Under the pieces are notes generated by a model. It searched no databases, had not been told where the DNA came from, and worked only from the letters and a program-made list of their open reading frames with translations. DNA of 64,000 bases from Actinobacillus indolicus (lineage in GTDB: Bacteria; Pseudomonadota; Gammaproteobacteria; Enterobacterales; Pasteurellaceae): positions 1-64,000 of the forward strand of contig NZ_CABFKH010000011.1 of the NCBI RefSeq assembly GCF_901764975.1, in the 5' to 3' direction. Positions 54,854 through 63,816 of this stretch are shown piece by piece. Numbering within the stretch: the stretch's first letter is position 1; each line of letters starts with the position of its first letter. The translations under genes were made by a program, and so were the position numbers.

Positions 54854-55146
54854 TGCAAGCGGTCGAATTTTGTGAAAATCCGCAAGGTATCCGCTTGCGG
54901 ATTTTTTTACAGCCAAAAGCAAGCCGAGATCAGATTGTCGGTTTACACGATAACGAACTCAAAATTGCAATTACTGCGCCACCGATTGATGGGCAGGCAA
55001 ATGCTCACTTGCTAAAGTATTTGAGTAAGCTATTTAAAGTGCCGAAAAGCAGTATTGTGTTGGAAAAGGGCGAACTACAACGCCATAAGCAAATTTTTGT
55101 GCCTGAGCCCAAACAAATTCCTACTGAAATTGAAAAGTTAATTTAG
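54853..55146 (+). CDS. yggU: YggU/DUF167 family protein
   Basis: 97 residues from ATG 54853, overlapping the yggT stop as [35 protein letters not shown] and [11 protein letters not shown] are the DUF167 core. A USS core (CAAGCGGTC) forms the second to fourth codons. yggT-yggU linkage is conserved. An alternative ATG 54838 would add five residues. Confidence 0.9.
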   Translation: MQAVEFCENPQGIRLRIFLQPKASRDQIVGLHDNELKIAITAPPIDGQANAHLLKYLSKLFKVPKSSIVLEKGELQRHKQIFVPEPKQIPTEIEKLI

Positions 55147-55348
55147 TAGTCGATAATAGGTATTTACTCCATAGTGATATCGAAAGCTAGTTATACAGTC
55201 CCAAAGGGACTGAACTATGCTTAACCTAGTACGGCTATGCCGTGCTAGGCATAAATGGTATAAATTTTACGTTTCCCATAGAAAAAATGTGTTAAAACTG
55301 CTAATTTACACCTATTGAAAACCATTCTTAATTGAGAGAGAAATTGAA
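55147..55348. repeat. Hairpin-rich intergenic element
   Basis: 202-bp gap with two strong stems: CAGTCCC / GGGACTG (55196-55202 and 55206-55212) and an 11-bp CCTAGTACGGC / GCCGTGCTAGG stem (55225-55235 and 55239-55249, one G-T pair). There is no gene. It looks like a small repeat element, but no second copy is visible here. Confidence 0.5.
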
Positions 55349-56128
55349 ATGTTATTTGCGGTATTCACGATTATCGCCTATCTAGGCGCATTGTTATGGA
55401 TTATGCCAACCCTTGCTCATATTGATGCGGAGAAAAAGCCGAACATCAAAGCGGTTTTAATCTTGGGGATTGTGGCGGTGATCTTCCATATCATCAATAT
55501 CTCTCAACATCTCATTGTCAGCAACGGGCAAAACTTTACTGTGGCTAATGTGGCTTCTTTAATCAGTGTTATCATCAGTGCAGTTGCTACCTTTGCCCTT
55601 ACACGTTGGAAAACCGTTTGGTTTCCGCTTTCTATTATCTATTCATTAGGTATTGTTACCGTTGCTTTATCTACCTTTGTAGAAGGAAGTTTTATCAAGC
55701 AACTGTCCGAAAATCTTGGCTTGATGTTCCATTTAAGTATTGCGATTACTTCTTACGCTCTCTTTTTTATCGCATTACTCTATGCGATGCAGTTGAAATG
55801 GTTAGATAAAAACTTAAAAAGTAAGAAAATGGCATTTTCCCCTGTGCTACCGCCATTAATGACCGTTGAACGCCATTTCTTCACGCTCACCCTTGTTGCA
55901 CAAGGCTTGTTAACCATTGGGCTAGTAACAGGGATGATTTATCTGCATAACTTTTTTGCACCAGAGCATATTCATAAAGCGATCTTCTCTTTCATTGCGT
56001 GGATTGTGTATAACATCTTATTATTAGGGCAATGGAAATTACGCTGGCGTGGAAATCGGGTGCTTATTTACTCAATTTCGGGTATGATGTTACTTACTAT
56101 CGCTTATTTTGGTAGTCGAGCTGTATAA
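55349..56128 (+). CDS. ypjD: CcsA/YpjD family inner-membrane protein
   Basis: 259 residues, about eight transmembrane helices; CcmC/CcsA-type cytochrome c assembly fold, and E. coli YpjD is the nearest named relative. Conserved histidines in NISQHLI and LHNFF could bind heme. In E. coli ypjD and yfjD flank ffh; here they are neighbours without ffh. Exact role unknown. Confidence 0.85.
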   Translation: MLFAVFTIIAYLGALLWIMPTLAHIDAEKKPNIKAVLILGIVAVIFHIINISQHLIVSNGQNFTVANVASLISVIISAVATFALTRWKTVWFPLSIIYSLGIVTVALSTFVEGSFIKQLSENLGLMFHLSIAITSYALFFIALLYAMQLKWLDKNLKSKKMAFSPVLPPLMTVERHFFTLTLVAQGLLTIGLVTGMIYLHNFFAPEHIHKAIFSFIAWIVYNILLLGQWKLRWRGNRVLIYSISGMMLLTIAYFGSRAV

Positions 56129-56139
56129 TACACTCGTGG

Positions 56140-56193
56140 AAGCGGTAAGATTCTCTTAAAAATTTGCAAATAAACGCTCAAATCTTACCGCTT
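56140..56193. terminator. Inverted USS pair between ypjD and yfjD
   Basis: 13-bp perfect arms AAGCGGTAAGATT (56140-56152) and AATCTTACCGCTT (56181-56193), with a 28-nt AT-rich loop containing TTTGCAAA. Uptake sequences in opposite orientation, as between plsX and fabH. Confidence 0.65.
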
Positions 56194-56221
56194 GTTGATT
56201 CACTAACATAGGACTTTTACT

Positions 56222-57496
56222 TTGGACACGATCCCCCTGAGTAGTTTATTTATTTCTTTAGCGATTCTGTTAATTCTTTCCGCTTTCTTTTCTAGCTCTG
56301 AAACAGGGCTAATGTCACTCAACCGCTACCGTATGCGCCACCTTGCAGAAAAAGGGCATAAAGGGGCGAAACTTGCTGAAAAACTGCTATCTCGCACGGA
56401 TGTTTTATTAAGCCTTATCTTAATTTGTAATAATTTAGTAAATATTGCCGCTTCTGCGATTGCTACTATGATCGGTATGCAGTTGTCAGGTGAAGCGGGC
56501 GTGGCGATTGCAACAGGTTTACTGACCTTTGTGATGTTGGTTTTCTCTGAGATTTTACCTAAGACTATTGCCGCACTGTATCCTGAAAAAGTGGGCTTTA
56601 CGGTCAGTTATCTTCTTATGCCATTACAAAAATTATTAATGCCGTTAGTGTTCTTTATGAACCTAATCATTAATGGTTTGATGAAACTGTTGCGTATTCG
56701 TAAATCAGAAAAAGCAGGATTAAGTTCAGAAGAACTGCGTAGTGTCGTACTTGAGGCAGGGAAGTTCATCCCAACAGCTCACCAAGAAATGCTCGTGTCC
56801 ATTTTAGATATGGAAAAAGTGACCGTGGATGACATTATGGTGCCACGTAATGATATTGGCGGTATTGATATTGATGATGACTGGAAGTCTATCATGCGCC
56901 AGCTGACTGGTGCTGCCCACAACCGTGTTGTGATTTATAAAGGCAATATGGATAAAAATATTTTGGGTATGTTACGTGTCCGTGAAGCGTTTCGCTTAAT
57001 GTTAGAACGTAATGAATTTACCAAAGAGCAACTGATGCGTGCGGTAGATGCGGTTTATTTTATCCCTGAAGGTACGCCATTAAATACCCAGTTGATGAAT
57101 TTCAAAAATAACAAAGAACGTATCGGCTTAGTGGTAGATGAGTATGGCGATATCAAAGGTTTGATTACTCTTGAAGATATTTTAGAAGAGATTGTCGGCG
57201 AATTTACCACATCAACAGCTCCAGCTTTAGAAGATGAAGTGAAACCGCAGTCCGATGGTTCGGTATTGATTGAAGGCTCTGCGAACTTACGAGATTTGAA
57301 TAAGTTATTCGACTGGAATCTTCCCCTTGATGAAGTGAGAACCTTTAACGGCTTGATTTTAGAACATCTCGAAAAAATTCCCGATGAAGATACGCAATTT
57401 ACCTTGCTAAATCTTAAGGTCACTGTTTTAGAAGTGTCGGATAATATGGTGAAGTTGGCGAGAGTAGAGCCACTTAATTTAGAACAAGATGATTAA
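56222..57496 (+). CDS. yfjD: CorC/HlyC family transporter (YfjD-like)
   Basis: 424 residues from TTG 56222: a DUF21 membrane domain (about 1-170, with SSSETGLMSLNRYRMRHLA), two CBS domains (about 200-330) and a CorC_HlyC domain (about 345-424). These CNNM-like proteins are linked to Mg2+ or cobalt export, but the substrate here is not proven. Own terminator. Confidence 0.88.
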   Translation: MDTIPLSSLFISLAILLILSAFFSSSETGLMSLNRYRMRHLAEKGHKGAKLAEKLLSRTDVLLSLILICNNLVNIAASAIATMIGMQLSGEAGVAIATGLLTFVMLVFSEILPKTIAALYPEKVGFTVSYLLMPLQKLLMPLVFFMNLIINGLMKLLRIRKSEKAGLSSEELRSVVLEAGKFIPTAHQEMLVSILDMEKVTVDDIMVPRNDIGGIDIDDDWKSIMRQLTGAAHNRVVIYKGNMDKNILGMLRVREAFRLMLERNEFTKEQLMRAVDAVYFIPEGTPLNTQLMNFKNNKERIGLVVDEYGDIKGLITLEDILEEIVGEFTTSTAPALEDEVKPQSDGSVLIEGSANLRDLNKLFDWNLPLDEVRTFNGLILEHLEKIPDEDTQFTLLNLKVTVLEVSDNMVKLARVEPLNLEQDD

Positions 57497-57508
57497 TTCA
57501 TAAACAAA

Positions 57509-57546
57509 AATGAGCGTGTAATGAACCCTACATGCTCATTTTTTTA
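57509..57546 (+). terminator. yfjD terminator
   Basis: AATGAGCGTGTA / TACATGCTCATT (one G-T pair) then seven Ts. Confidence 0.88.
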
Positions 57547-57648
57547 TTTTTCTGATCGGAACAGCCCGCTTTTTTACATTCTTTTTTTGATACAACGGGG
57601 GCATTAGGGTAAAATCCTGCCTTATTTTGTAACGAAAAGAGCTCGCTC

Positions 57649-58632
57649 ATGACAACGCAACTTTCAATAGAACAAATATCTAATCTTGCTCAAGCCGATA
57701 TGCAGGCAGTCGATCAGGCTATCCTTGCTCAGCTCAATTCAGATGTTGTATTAATTAATCAGCTTGGGCACTACATCATTAGTGGTGGTGGCAAGCGTAT
57801 TCGTCCGCTTATTGCGGTGCTGACAGCCAATGCGGTTGGCTATAAAGGTCAAGAGCATATTACCTGTGCGGCTTTTGTTGAGTTTATTCATACGGCAACC
57901 TTGCTACACGATGATGTCGTTGATGAGTCGGATATGCGTCGTGGACGTGAAACAGCAAATGCCCGTTTTGGTAATGCGGCAAGTGTGCTTGTGGGTGATT
58001 TTATCTATACCCGAGCGTTCCAAATGATGGCAAGTCTGCGTTCTCTTGATGTGTTACAAGTGATGTCTGATGCGACTAATGTGATTGCCGAAGGCGAAGT
58101 TCAGCAGTTGATGAACGTCAATGATCCTGAAACTACCGAAGCAAATTATATGCAGGTGATTTACAGTAAAACCGCTCGTCTATTTGAAGCAGCAAGTCAA
58201 TGCTCTGCGATTGTTTCAGGTGCGGATCAAGCGACTGTGATTGCGATGCGTGATTATGGTCGTTATCTTGGTACGGCGTTCCAACTGGTTGATGATATTT
58301 TAGATTACAGTGCAAATGCTGAACAATTAGGCAAAAATATCGGTGATGATTTAGCCGAAGGTAAACCAACCTTGCCATTGCTACACGCAATGCGAAGCGG
58401 TAATCCGCAACAAGCTGTGTTGATCCGTGAAGCGATTGAACAGGGCGGAAAACGTGAAGCCCTAGACGAGATTTTGGCGATTATGGCGGAGCATAAATCT
58501 TTAGATTACACAATGGAACGAGCAAAACAGGAAGCTCAAAAAGCTGTTGATGCACTCGCCATTTTGCCGGAAAGCGAATACAAACAAGCGTTGATCTCAT
58601 TGGCGTATTTGTCAGTAGATCGATCTTATTAA
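57649..58632 (+). CDS. ispB: Octaprenyl diphosphate synthase
   Basis: Makes the polyprenyl side chain of ubiquinone and menaquinone, so it partners MenB. It has 327 residues. The two aspartate-rich motifs are LLHDDVVDESDMRRG and LVDDILDYSANAEQLGKNIGDD. The chain length is inferred from family, not visible. rplU-rpmA, next to ispB in E. coli, is 32 kb away here. Confidence 0.94.
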   Translation: MTTQLSIEQISNLAQADMQAVDQAILAQLNSDVVLINQLGHYIISGGGKRIRPLIAVLTANAVGYKGQEHITCAAFVEFIHTATLLHDDVVDESDMRRGRETANARFGNAASVLVGDFIYTRAFQMMASLRSLDVLQVMSDATNVIAEGEVQQLMNVNDPETTEANYMQVIYSKTARLFEAASQCSAIVSGADQATVIAMRDYGRYLGTAFQLVDDILDYSANAEQLGKNIGDDLAEGKPTLPLLHAMRSGNPQQAVLIREAIEQGGKREALDEILAIMAEHKSLDYTMERAKQEAQKAVDALAILPESEYKQALISLAYLSVDRSY

Positions 58633-58662
58633 TTAAATATTGATGTTACTTTTTTGATTATT

Positions 58663-58828
58663 ACTCTCTCATGCTTGCGGGAGATAGACAGCTTAAAATT
58701 GCGTAAGGCAATTTTAAGCAGAGAGAGGGCAAGCAAGCGGTTATTTTCTTCCAAAATTTTGTAAAGTCCTCTCCCTCCGCAAATTCTGTGAATTTGCTCC
58801 ACCCTCTCCCGTTTACGGGAGAGGGGAA
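58663..58828. repeat. Modular palindromic intergenic repeat, copy B
   Basis: Same two modules as copy A but on the other strand and in swapped order. Module 1 has a 12-bp hairpin (58691-58702 and 58708-58719); module 2 is at 58769-58828. Two base differences from copy A in the module 1 stem are matched by compensating changes on the other arm. A USS (CAAGCGGTTATTTTC) lies between the modules. Occupies the 226-bp gap between ispB and queH. Confidence 0.75.
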
Positions 58829-58858
58829 TAAATCAACATTATCTTTTAGTTTAGAACA

Positions 58859-59599
58859 ATGACAGAACACCAACCCCAAGAACACAAAGAAGCGTTACAA
58901 CAAAAACGCAAATTAACTCGTAAAGGCAAAGATCCGAACGCCCCTTTTGTACGTGAGAAACTTGAACTGCCAAACGGACACAACAAACTTTTACTACACT
59001 CTTGCTGTGCACCTTGTTCTGGTGAAGTGATGGAAGCTATTCACGCTTCAGGGATCGAATTTGCGATCTACTTCTACAACCCAAACATTCACCCATTAAA
59101 AGAATACTTGCTCCGCAAAGAAGAGAATATTCGCTTTGCAGAAAAACACGGTATTCCGTTTATTGATGTCGATGACGATTATGAAAACGACCGCAAAGAG
59201 TGGTTCAAGAAAGCAGAAGGTATGGAGTGGGAGCCAGAGCGTGGCATTCGTTGCACGATGTGCTTTGATATGCGTTTTGAGAAAACCGCAAAATATGCCC
59301 ACGAAAACGGCTATCCTGTTTTTACCAGCTGTTTAGGTATTTCCCGTTGGAAAGATATGAACCAAATCAACGGTTGCGGACACCGTGCGGCAGCGGCTTA
59401 TGATGATGTGGTTTATTGGGATTACAACTGGCGTAAAAACGGCGGTTCACAACGTATGATCGAAATCAGCAAACGTGAACGTTTTTACCAACAAGAGTAT
59501 TGTGGCTGTGTTTATTCATTGCGTGATTCAAATAAATGGCGTTTAGAAACAGGTCGCCAGCGCATTGAAATCGGTAAATTATATTATTCGCCGGATTAA
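58859..59599 (+). CDS. queH: Epoxyqueuosine reductase QueH
   Basis: Cobalamin-independent final step of queuosine synthesis. It has 246 residues. The paired cysteine motifs LHSCCAPCS and CTMCFDMR, with CGCVYS near the C-terminus, are the QueH iron-sulphur ligands. It replaces QueG. Start ATG 58859 follows the repeat by 30 bp; no clear ribosome binding site. Confidence 0.92.
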   Translation: MTEHQPQEHKEALQQKRKLTRKGKDPNAPFVREKLELPNGHNKLLLHSCCAPCSGEVMEAIHASGIEFAIYFYNPNIHPLKEYLLRKEENIRFAEKHGIPFIDVDDDYENDRKEWFKKAEGMEWEPERGIRCTMCFDMRFEKTAKYAHENGYPVFTSCLGISRWKDMNQINGCGHRAAAAYDDVVYWDYNWRKNGGSQRMIEISKRERFYQQEYCGCVYSLRDSNKWRLETGRQRIEIGKLYYSPD

Positions 59600-59640
59600 G
59601 AAATTTCCCTGAAATATCATAATGTTGCATTGGAGGAAAT

Positions 59641-60261
59641 ATGGATTTAAAAACATTTTGGGATAACTGGGTTCCGATTTGGGCAATTTCTCGCCAAATT
59701 CCCCCTGCAAAAGTGATTAAAAATGGTTATTTATTTGAAGAAGTTAAAGACGGTAAGCGTGAACAAGAGCTGTTGCTATATAGTCCGGAAGGAATGGCTG
59801 AAGCAGAGGCTTATTTATCCGATAAAGACTATTTCTGTGTCAGTGGTTTAAAAGAAGGGTTTACTGTACCTAAAGGTTGGGTTCATCGCTTGTTTAACTT
59901 TATGATGATAAACAACCACCTTCAGATGCAAGCGGTCAGTTTGGCAGAAAAATTTGCAATTCAAACGGAAAAATCTGAAAACCGTTTCGTGGTAAAAATC
60001 TATCATCAACAAACATTAGCAAGTAGAGGGCAAATTGCTTACCAAAATGGCTATGCTGTGGTTGATTTAATTGAAACTAACGAGAATTATCGCCGTCAAG
60101 GGTTAGCAACACAAGTCATGCATTTGCTGACCAATGATGCCGTAGAAAATGGCGCAACGATTGGATTATTGTGTGCCAGCGAACAAGGTAAGCCACTTTA
60201 TGAAACACTCGGTTGGCATGTGATTGGGCAGTATTCAAGAATGGTTAAAGCAACGATTTAA
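59641..60261 (+). CDS. GNAT family N-acetyltransferase
   Basis: 206 residues. The C-terminal half (about 110-206) has the GNAT acetyl-CoA fold with ETNENYRRQGLATQVM; the N-terminal half has no recognised motif. The substrate is unknown. A USS (GCAAGCGGTCAGTTTGG with downstream TTTGCAA, about 59928-59965) lies inside the coding region and encodes QAVSLAEKFAI. GGAGG precedes the ATG. Confidence 0.82.
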   Translation: MDLKTFWDNWVPIWAISRQIPPAKVIKNGYLFEEVKDGKREQELLLYSPEGMAEAEAYLSDKDYFCVSGLKEGFTVPKGWVHRLFNFMMINNHLQMQAVSLAEKFAIQTEKSENRFVVKIYHQQTLASRGQIAYQNGYAVVDLIETNENYRRQGLATQVMHLLTNDAVENGATIGLLCASEQGKPLYETLGWHVIGQYSRMVKATI

Positions 60262-60284
60262 ATTTATATTAAGAGGAACAAACA

Positions 60285-61220
60285 ATGTCTAAATTTGCAA
60301 TGGTATTCCCGGGACAAGGTTCACAAGCGGTTGGTATGCTTGCTGATCTTGCACCTGTTTACCCTGTGGTAGAACAAACCTTCAAACAAGCAAGCGATGT
60401 GCTTGGTTATGATTTATGGGATTTAGTTCAAAACGGCACGGCTGAAGATTTGGGTAAAACTGAACGCACCCAGCCTGCGTTATTGGCGGCTTCTGTTGCG
60501 TTATATCGCATTTGGCAAGAAAAATTCCCTGAGCAAAAACCTGCGGTAATGGCAGGACACAGCTTAGGCGAATACTCGGCATTAGTTTGTGCTGGCGTGT
60601 TGGATTTCCAAGATGCGATCAAATTAGTGGAACTGCGTGGTCAAGCGATGCAAAGTGCTGTGCCAGCAGGTACAGGGGCGATGTTTGCGATTATTGGCTT
60701 AGATAACGAAGCGATCATCAAAGCGTGTGAACAAGCAGCAAGTGAAATCGGCGAAGTGGTTTCAGCGGTAAACTTTAACTCACCAGGTCAAGTGGTGATT
60801 GCAGGCACAAAAGCAGCGGCAGAGCGTGCAGGCGAATTATGTAAAGAAGCTGGCGCAAAACGTGCATTACCGTTAGCAGTAAGCGTGCCTTCACACTGTG
60901 CGTTAATGAAACCTGCGGCAGAAAAATTAGCGGCAGCATTGCAAAATATTTCGTTAAACGCACCGCTTGTTCCAGTAATTAACAACGTGGACGTAGCCGT
61001 TGAAACTGATGCAGATAAAATCCGTGATGCGTTAGTTCGCCAACTTTATAGCCCTGTGCGTTGGACAGAAACTGTCGAAAAAATGGCACAAGATGGCGTA
61101 ACAACACTGTATGAAATCGGTCCAAATAAAGTCTTAACAGGCTTAACAAGCCGTATTGTGAAAGAGTTATCGGCAAAAGCGGTAAATGATGTGGCATCGT
61201 TTGAGGCGGTGGTGTTTTAA
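60285..61220 (+). CDS. fabD: Malonyl-CoA-ACP transacylase
   Basis: Transfers malonyl from CoA to ACP. It has 311 residues. Motifs are FPGQGSQ (11-residue N-terminal loop), nucleophile GHSLGEYSALV (about S92) and the catalytic His in SVPSHCALM (about H201). Separated from fabH by about 7.2 kb. Confidence 0.97.
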   Translation: MSKFAMVFPGQGSQAVGMLADLAPVYPVVEQTFKQASDVLGYDLWDLVQNGTAEDLGKTERTQPALLAASVALYRIWQEKFPEQKPAVMAGHSLGEYSALVCAGVLDFQDAIKLVELRGQAMQSAVPAGTGAMFAIIGLDNEAIIKACEQAASEIGEVVSAVNFNSPGQVVIAGTKAAAERAGELCKEAGAKRALPLAVSVPSHCALMKPAAEKLAAALQNISLNAPLVPVINNVDVAVETDADKIRDALVRQLYSPVRWTETVEKMAQDGVTTLYEIGPNKVLTGLTSRIVKELSAKAVNDVASFEAVVF

Positions 61221-61226
61221 TTAAAA

Positions 61227-61331
61227 ATTTCCCCCTTTGAAAAAGGGGGATTAAGGGGGATTTAAAGATCTGGATATTTTATCGTACCATTTAAAATCCC
61301 CCCTAGCCCCCCTTTTTCAAAGGGGGGAAAT
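61227..61331. repeat. Large inverted repeat between fabD and fabG
   Basis: Two near-perfect arms (61227-61266 and 61290-61331) around a 23-nt loop. Each arm itself contains a CCCCCTTTGAAAAAGGGGG-type hairpin, so the transcript can fold into one long stem or two short ones. It lies inside the fab transcript, 7 bp after the fabD stop. It looks like a MITE-like repeat, not a gene. Confidence 0.75.
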
Positions 61332-61358
61332 GATTAAATTCAATTAGGAAAAATATAT

Positions 61359-62084
61359 ATGCAAAACAAAATCGCATTAGTCACGGGAGCAACTCGTGGA
61401 ATTGGGCGTGCAATCGCTGAAGAATTAGTATCTAAAGGTGCATTCGTGATTGGCACGGCAACCTCAGAAAAAGGGGCTGAGTCAATCTCAGCTTACTTAG
61501 GTGACAAAGGCAAAGGCTTAGTGTTAAACGTGGCTGACGCTGAATCTATTGAGCAAGTGCTTGCTCAAATCAAAGAACAGTTTGGCGACATTGATATTCT
61601 CGTGAATAACGCAGGGATCACTCGTGACGGTTTATTGATGCGTATGAAAGAAGATGACTGGTTCGACATTATTCAAACCAACTTAACATCAATCTATCGT
61701 TTATCTAAAGCGGTATTACGCCCGATGATGAAAAAAGGCGGTCGTATTATCTCTATCGGTTCGGTGGTAGGTTCAATGGGTAACCCAGGTCAAACCAACT
61801 ACTGTGCAGCAAAAGCAGGTTTAGTTGGCTTCTCTAAATCATTGGCAAAAGAAGTAGCTTCTCGTGGTGTGACGGTAAACGTGGTTGCCCCTGGTTTTAT
61901 CGCAACGGATATGACAGACGAGCTTACTGAAGATCAAAAAAATGCGATCTTAAGCCAAATCCCAGCAGGCAAACTTGGCTCAGCACAAGACATTGCAAAA
62001 GCAGTGGCATTTTTAGCATCTGATGATGCAGCATATATCAACGGCGAAACCATTCACGTGAATGGCGGCTTATATATGAATTAA
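61359..62084 (+). CDS. fabG: 3-oxoacyl-ACP reductase
   Basis: NADPH-dependent reductase of the elongation cycle, 241 residues. GATRGIGRA, NNAG and the catalytic Ser plus YCAAK (Tyr and Lys) are intact. It starts 138 bp after fabD. acpP, which usually follows fabG, is absent; brnQ is next. Confidence 0.96.
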   Translation: MQNKIALVTGATRGIGRAIAEELVSKGAFVIGTATSEKGAESISAYLGDKGKGLVLNVADAESIEQVLAQIKEQFGDIDILVNNAGITRDGLLMRMKEDDWFDIIQTNLTSIYRLSKAVLRPMMKKGGRIISIGSVVGSMGNPGQTNYCAAKAGLVGFSKSLAKEVASRGVTVNVVAPGFIATDMTDELTEDQKNAILSQIPAGKLGSAQDIAKAVAFLASDDAAYINGETIHVNGGLYMN

Positions 62085-62089
62085 CCGCA

Positions 62090-62124
62090 ACAAGCGGTCT
62101 GTTTTTAGCCGAATTTTGCAAATT
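62090..62124 (+). other. Apl-type DNA uptake sequence
   Basis: ACAAGCGGTC core (62090-62099) and AATTTTGCAAATT tail, just after fabG. Confidence 0.82.
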
Positions 62125-62192
62125 GTGGGATTCGGTTTTTTTCTTTTTATCTTTTTATTTTTTGGATAGTGTTTTTACTTAAGAGGTCTTAA

Positions 62193-63479
62193 ATGAACAA
62201 AAATACCTTTGTGATTGGGTTTATGCTTTTTGCCGTTTTTTTCGGCGCTGGGAATTTAATCTTTCCGCCAAAACTTGGATTTGATAGTGGAGCAGATTTC
62301 TGGACTGCTATTTTGGGCTTTACGCTGACAGGTGTTGGGTTGCCATTGATTGCAACGATTGTGGCATCTTGCTATGAAGGTGGTTATAAAAAAGCGTTAG
62401 AAAATATTAGCCCGATTATTTCTTTGCTATTACTTTCTGCGATTTATTTAACCATTGGGCCATTCTTTGCTATTCCTCGTACAGGGGCAACGGCATATGA
62501 TATGGTCGTTGTGCCATTTTTAGGTGAGCCAAGTTCGGCTTCACTCTTTATTTTTACGACACTCTATTTTGGGCTAGCACTTTGGTTAAGCTTAAACCCA
62601 ACTAAAATGGTTGATCGAATTGGTGCAATTCTTACTCCAGCCTTATTAATTGCTATCATTGCATTGGTGATTAAAGCAGTTATGTTATTTTCGGGAGTAG
62701 AAAATCTCGAAGTGAGTACCTTAGAAATGCCATTTTTTACAGGTTTCTTAGAAGGTTATCAAACCATGGATGCACTCGCTGCTTTTGCTTTCTCCGTATT
62801 GGTGATTAATGCAATTAAAGCGAAAAGTGATAAGGAGACCGAAGTATCTTTGGTTAAGCAGACCACTTACGCTGCATTAATTGCTGCAATCTCTTTAGCA
62901 GTCATTTATATTTCAATCGGTTGGATTGGCTATAAAATCCCATTAAGTGCAGAAAATGCTACGGCTATTATGACGAAAGGCCAACATTTAGGTACTTTCA
63001 TTTTAAATGAAACGACCGCTCAGGCATTTGGTGAGTTAGGAAGAACGGTGCTAGGGATCATCGTTACCCTTGCTTGTTTAACGACCGCAGTTGGATTAAT
63101 TGTATCCACATCGGCTTATTTTAATAGCGTTTTCCCAAAAATCTCTTATAAAGTCTATGCGGTTATTTTCACATTAATTGGTTTTGGCTTAGCTAACCAA
63201 GGTTTAAATGCGGTAATCAGTAAAGCCGTACCTGTGTTATTGGTACTTTACCCGATTGCAATGACGGCATTGATCGTGTTATTGATTAACCTCTTTATGC
63301 CACTGCCTGTGTTAGCTCAACGTTTGGCGATTATTTTAGTCACCATTGTTGCGATTATGTCTGTGGCAGGTTTAGAGTTTATGAATCATCTTCCACTTAA
63401 AGCCTATTCAATGGAATGGTTGCCTTTTGCTTTTATTGGTTGTTTTATTGGTTTCGTATTGTCTAAAGTGAAGTCGTAA
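62193..63479 (+). CDS. brnQ: Branched-chain amino acid:cation symporter
   Basis: LIVCS family transporter for leucine, isoleucine and valine, 428 residues with about 12 transmembrane helices. FGAGNLIFPPKLG at residues 18-30 and PRTGATAYDM are family signatures. Monocistronic; AAGAGG lies upstream. Confidence 0.93.
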   Translation: MNKNTFVIGFMLFAVFFGAGNLIFPPKLGFDSGADFWTAILGFTLTGVGLPLIATIVASCYEGGYKKALENISPIISLLLLSAIYLTIGPFFAIPRTGATAYDMVVVPFLGEPSSASLFIFTTLYFGLALWLSLNPTKMVDRIGAILTPALLIAIIALVIKAVMLFSGVENLEVSTLEMPFFTGFLEGYQTMDALAAFAFSVLVINAIKAKSDKETEVSLVKQTTYAALIAAISLAVIYISIGWIGYKIPLSAENATAIMTKGQHLGTFILNETTAQAFGELGRTVLGIIVTLACLTTAVGLIVSTSAYFNSVFPKISYKVYAVIFTLIGFGLANQGLNAVISKAVPVLLVLYPIAMTALIVLLINLFMPLPVLAQRLAIILVTIVAIMSVAGLEFMNHLPLKAYSMEWLPFAFIGCFIGFVLSKVKS

Positions 63480-63509
63480 TCTATATTATTAATAATGTCT
63501 ATTTTATTG

Positions 63510-63537
63510 GGGAAGGCGAAAGCCTTCCCTTTTTATT
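63510..63537 (+). terminator. brnQ terminator
   Basis: GGGAAGGC-GAAA-GCCTTCCC stem with tetraloop, then TTTTTATTTT. Confidence 0.92.
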
Positions 63538-63627
63538 TTCTACTCTTAGAGACTTTTGCAATGATTATTTACTAATCTTTATTTTTATTTTACTAAATTT
63601 ACAATGTTTGGCTGTTAGTGTGAGTTA

Positions 63628-63680
63628 TTGTTTGTTTGTTTGTTTGTTTGTTTGTTTGTTTGTTTGTTTGTTTGTTTGTT
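63628..63680. repeat. (TTTG)12 simple-sequence tract
   Basis: Twelve full uninterrupted TTTG units (63631-63678) plus partial units either side. Tetranucleotide tracts of this type mediate phase variation in Pasteurellaceae and Neisseria. It lies 136 bp before the ATG of the secreted-protein gene and outside any recognised reading frame. Confidence 0.95.
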
Positions 63681-63716
63681 ATTCTATTCAATAATATTTT
63701 TCATTGCTGGTGGATT

Positions 63717-63797
63717 GTTTACACAATATTTACCTATGGATATAATTAGGGATAATTAAGTGTAGTAGAAGTCGCTTAATAGGCTTATTGTGTAAAC
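63717..63797. promoter_or_regulatory. Inverted repeat upstream of the partial secreted-protein gene
   Basis: Perfect 11-bp arms GTTTACACAAT (63717-63727) and ATTGTGTAAAC (63787-63797), 59-nt interval, ending 19 bp before the ATG. It could be paired operator half-sites or a leader structure; no identity is claimed. Confidence 0.55.
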
Positions 63798-63816
63798 TTT
63801 ACCCTAGGGGAAATAT

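Noticed and set aside
63628-63680. TTTG tract considered as a CRISPR array or coding repeat
   Set aside because: There are no spacers, the unit is 4 bp, and no reading frame runs through it into the downstream gene.
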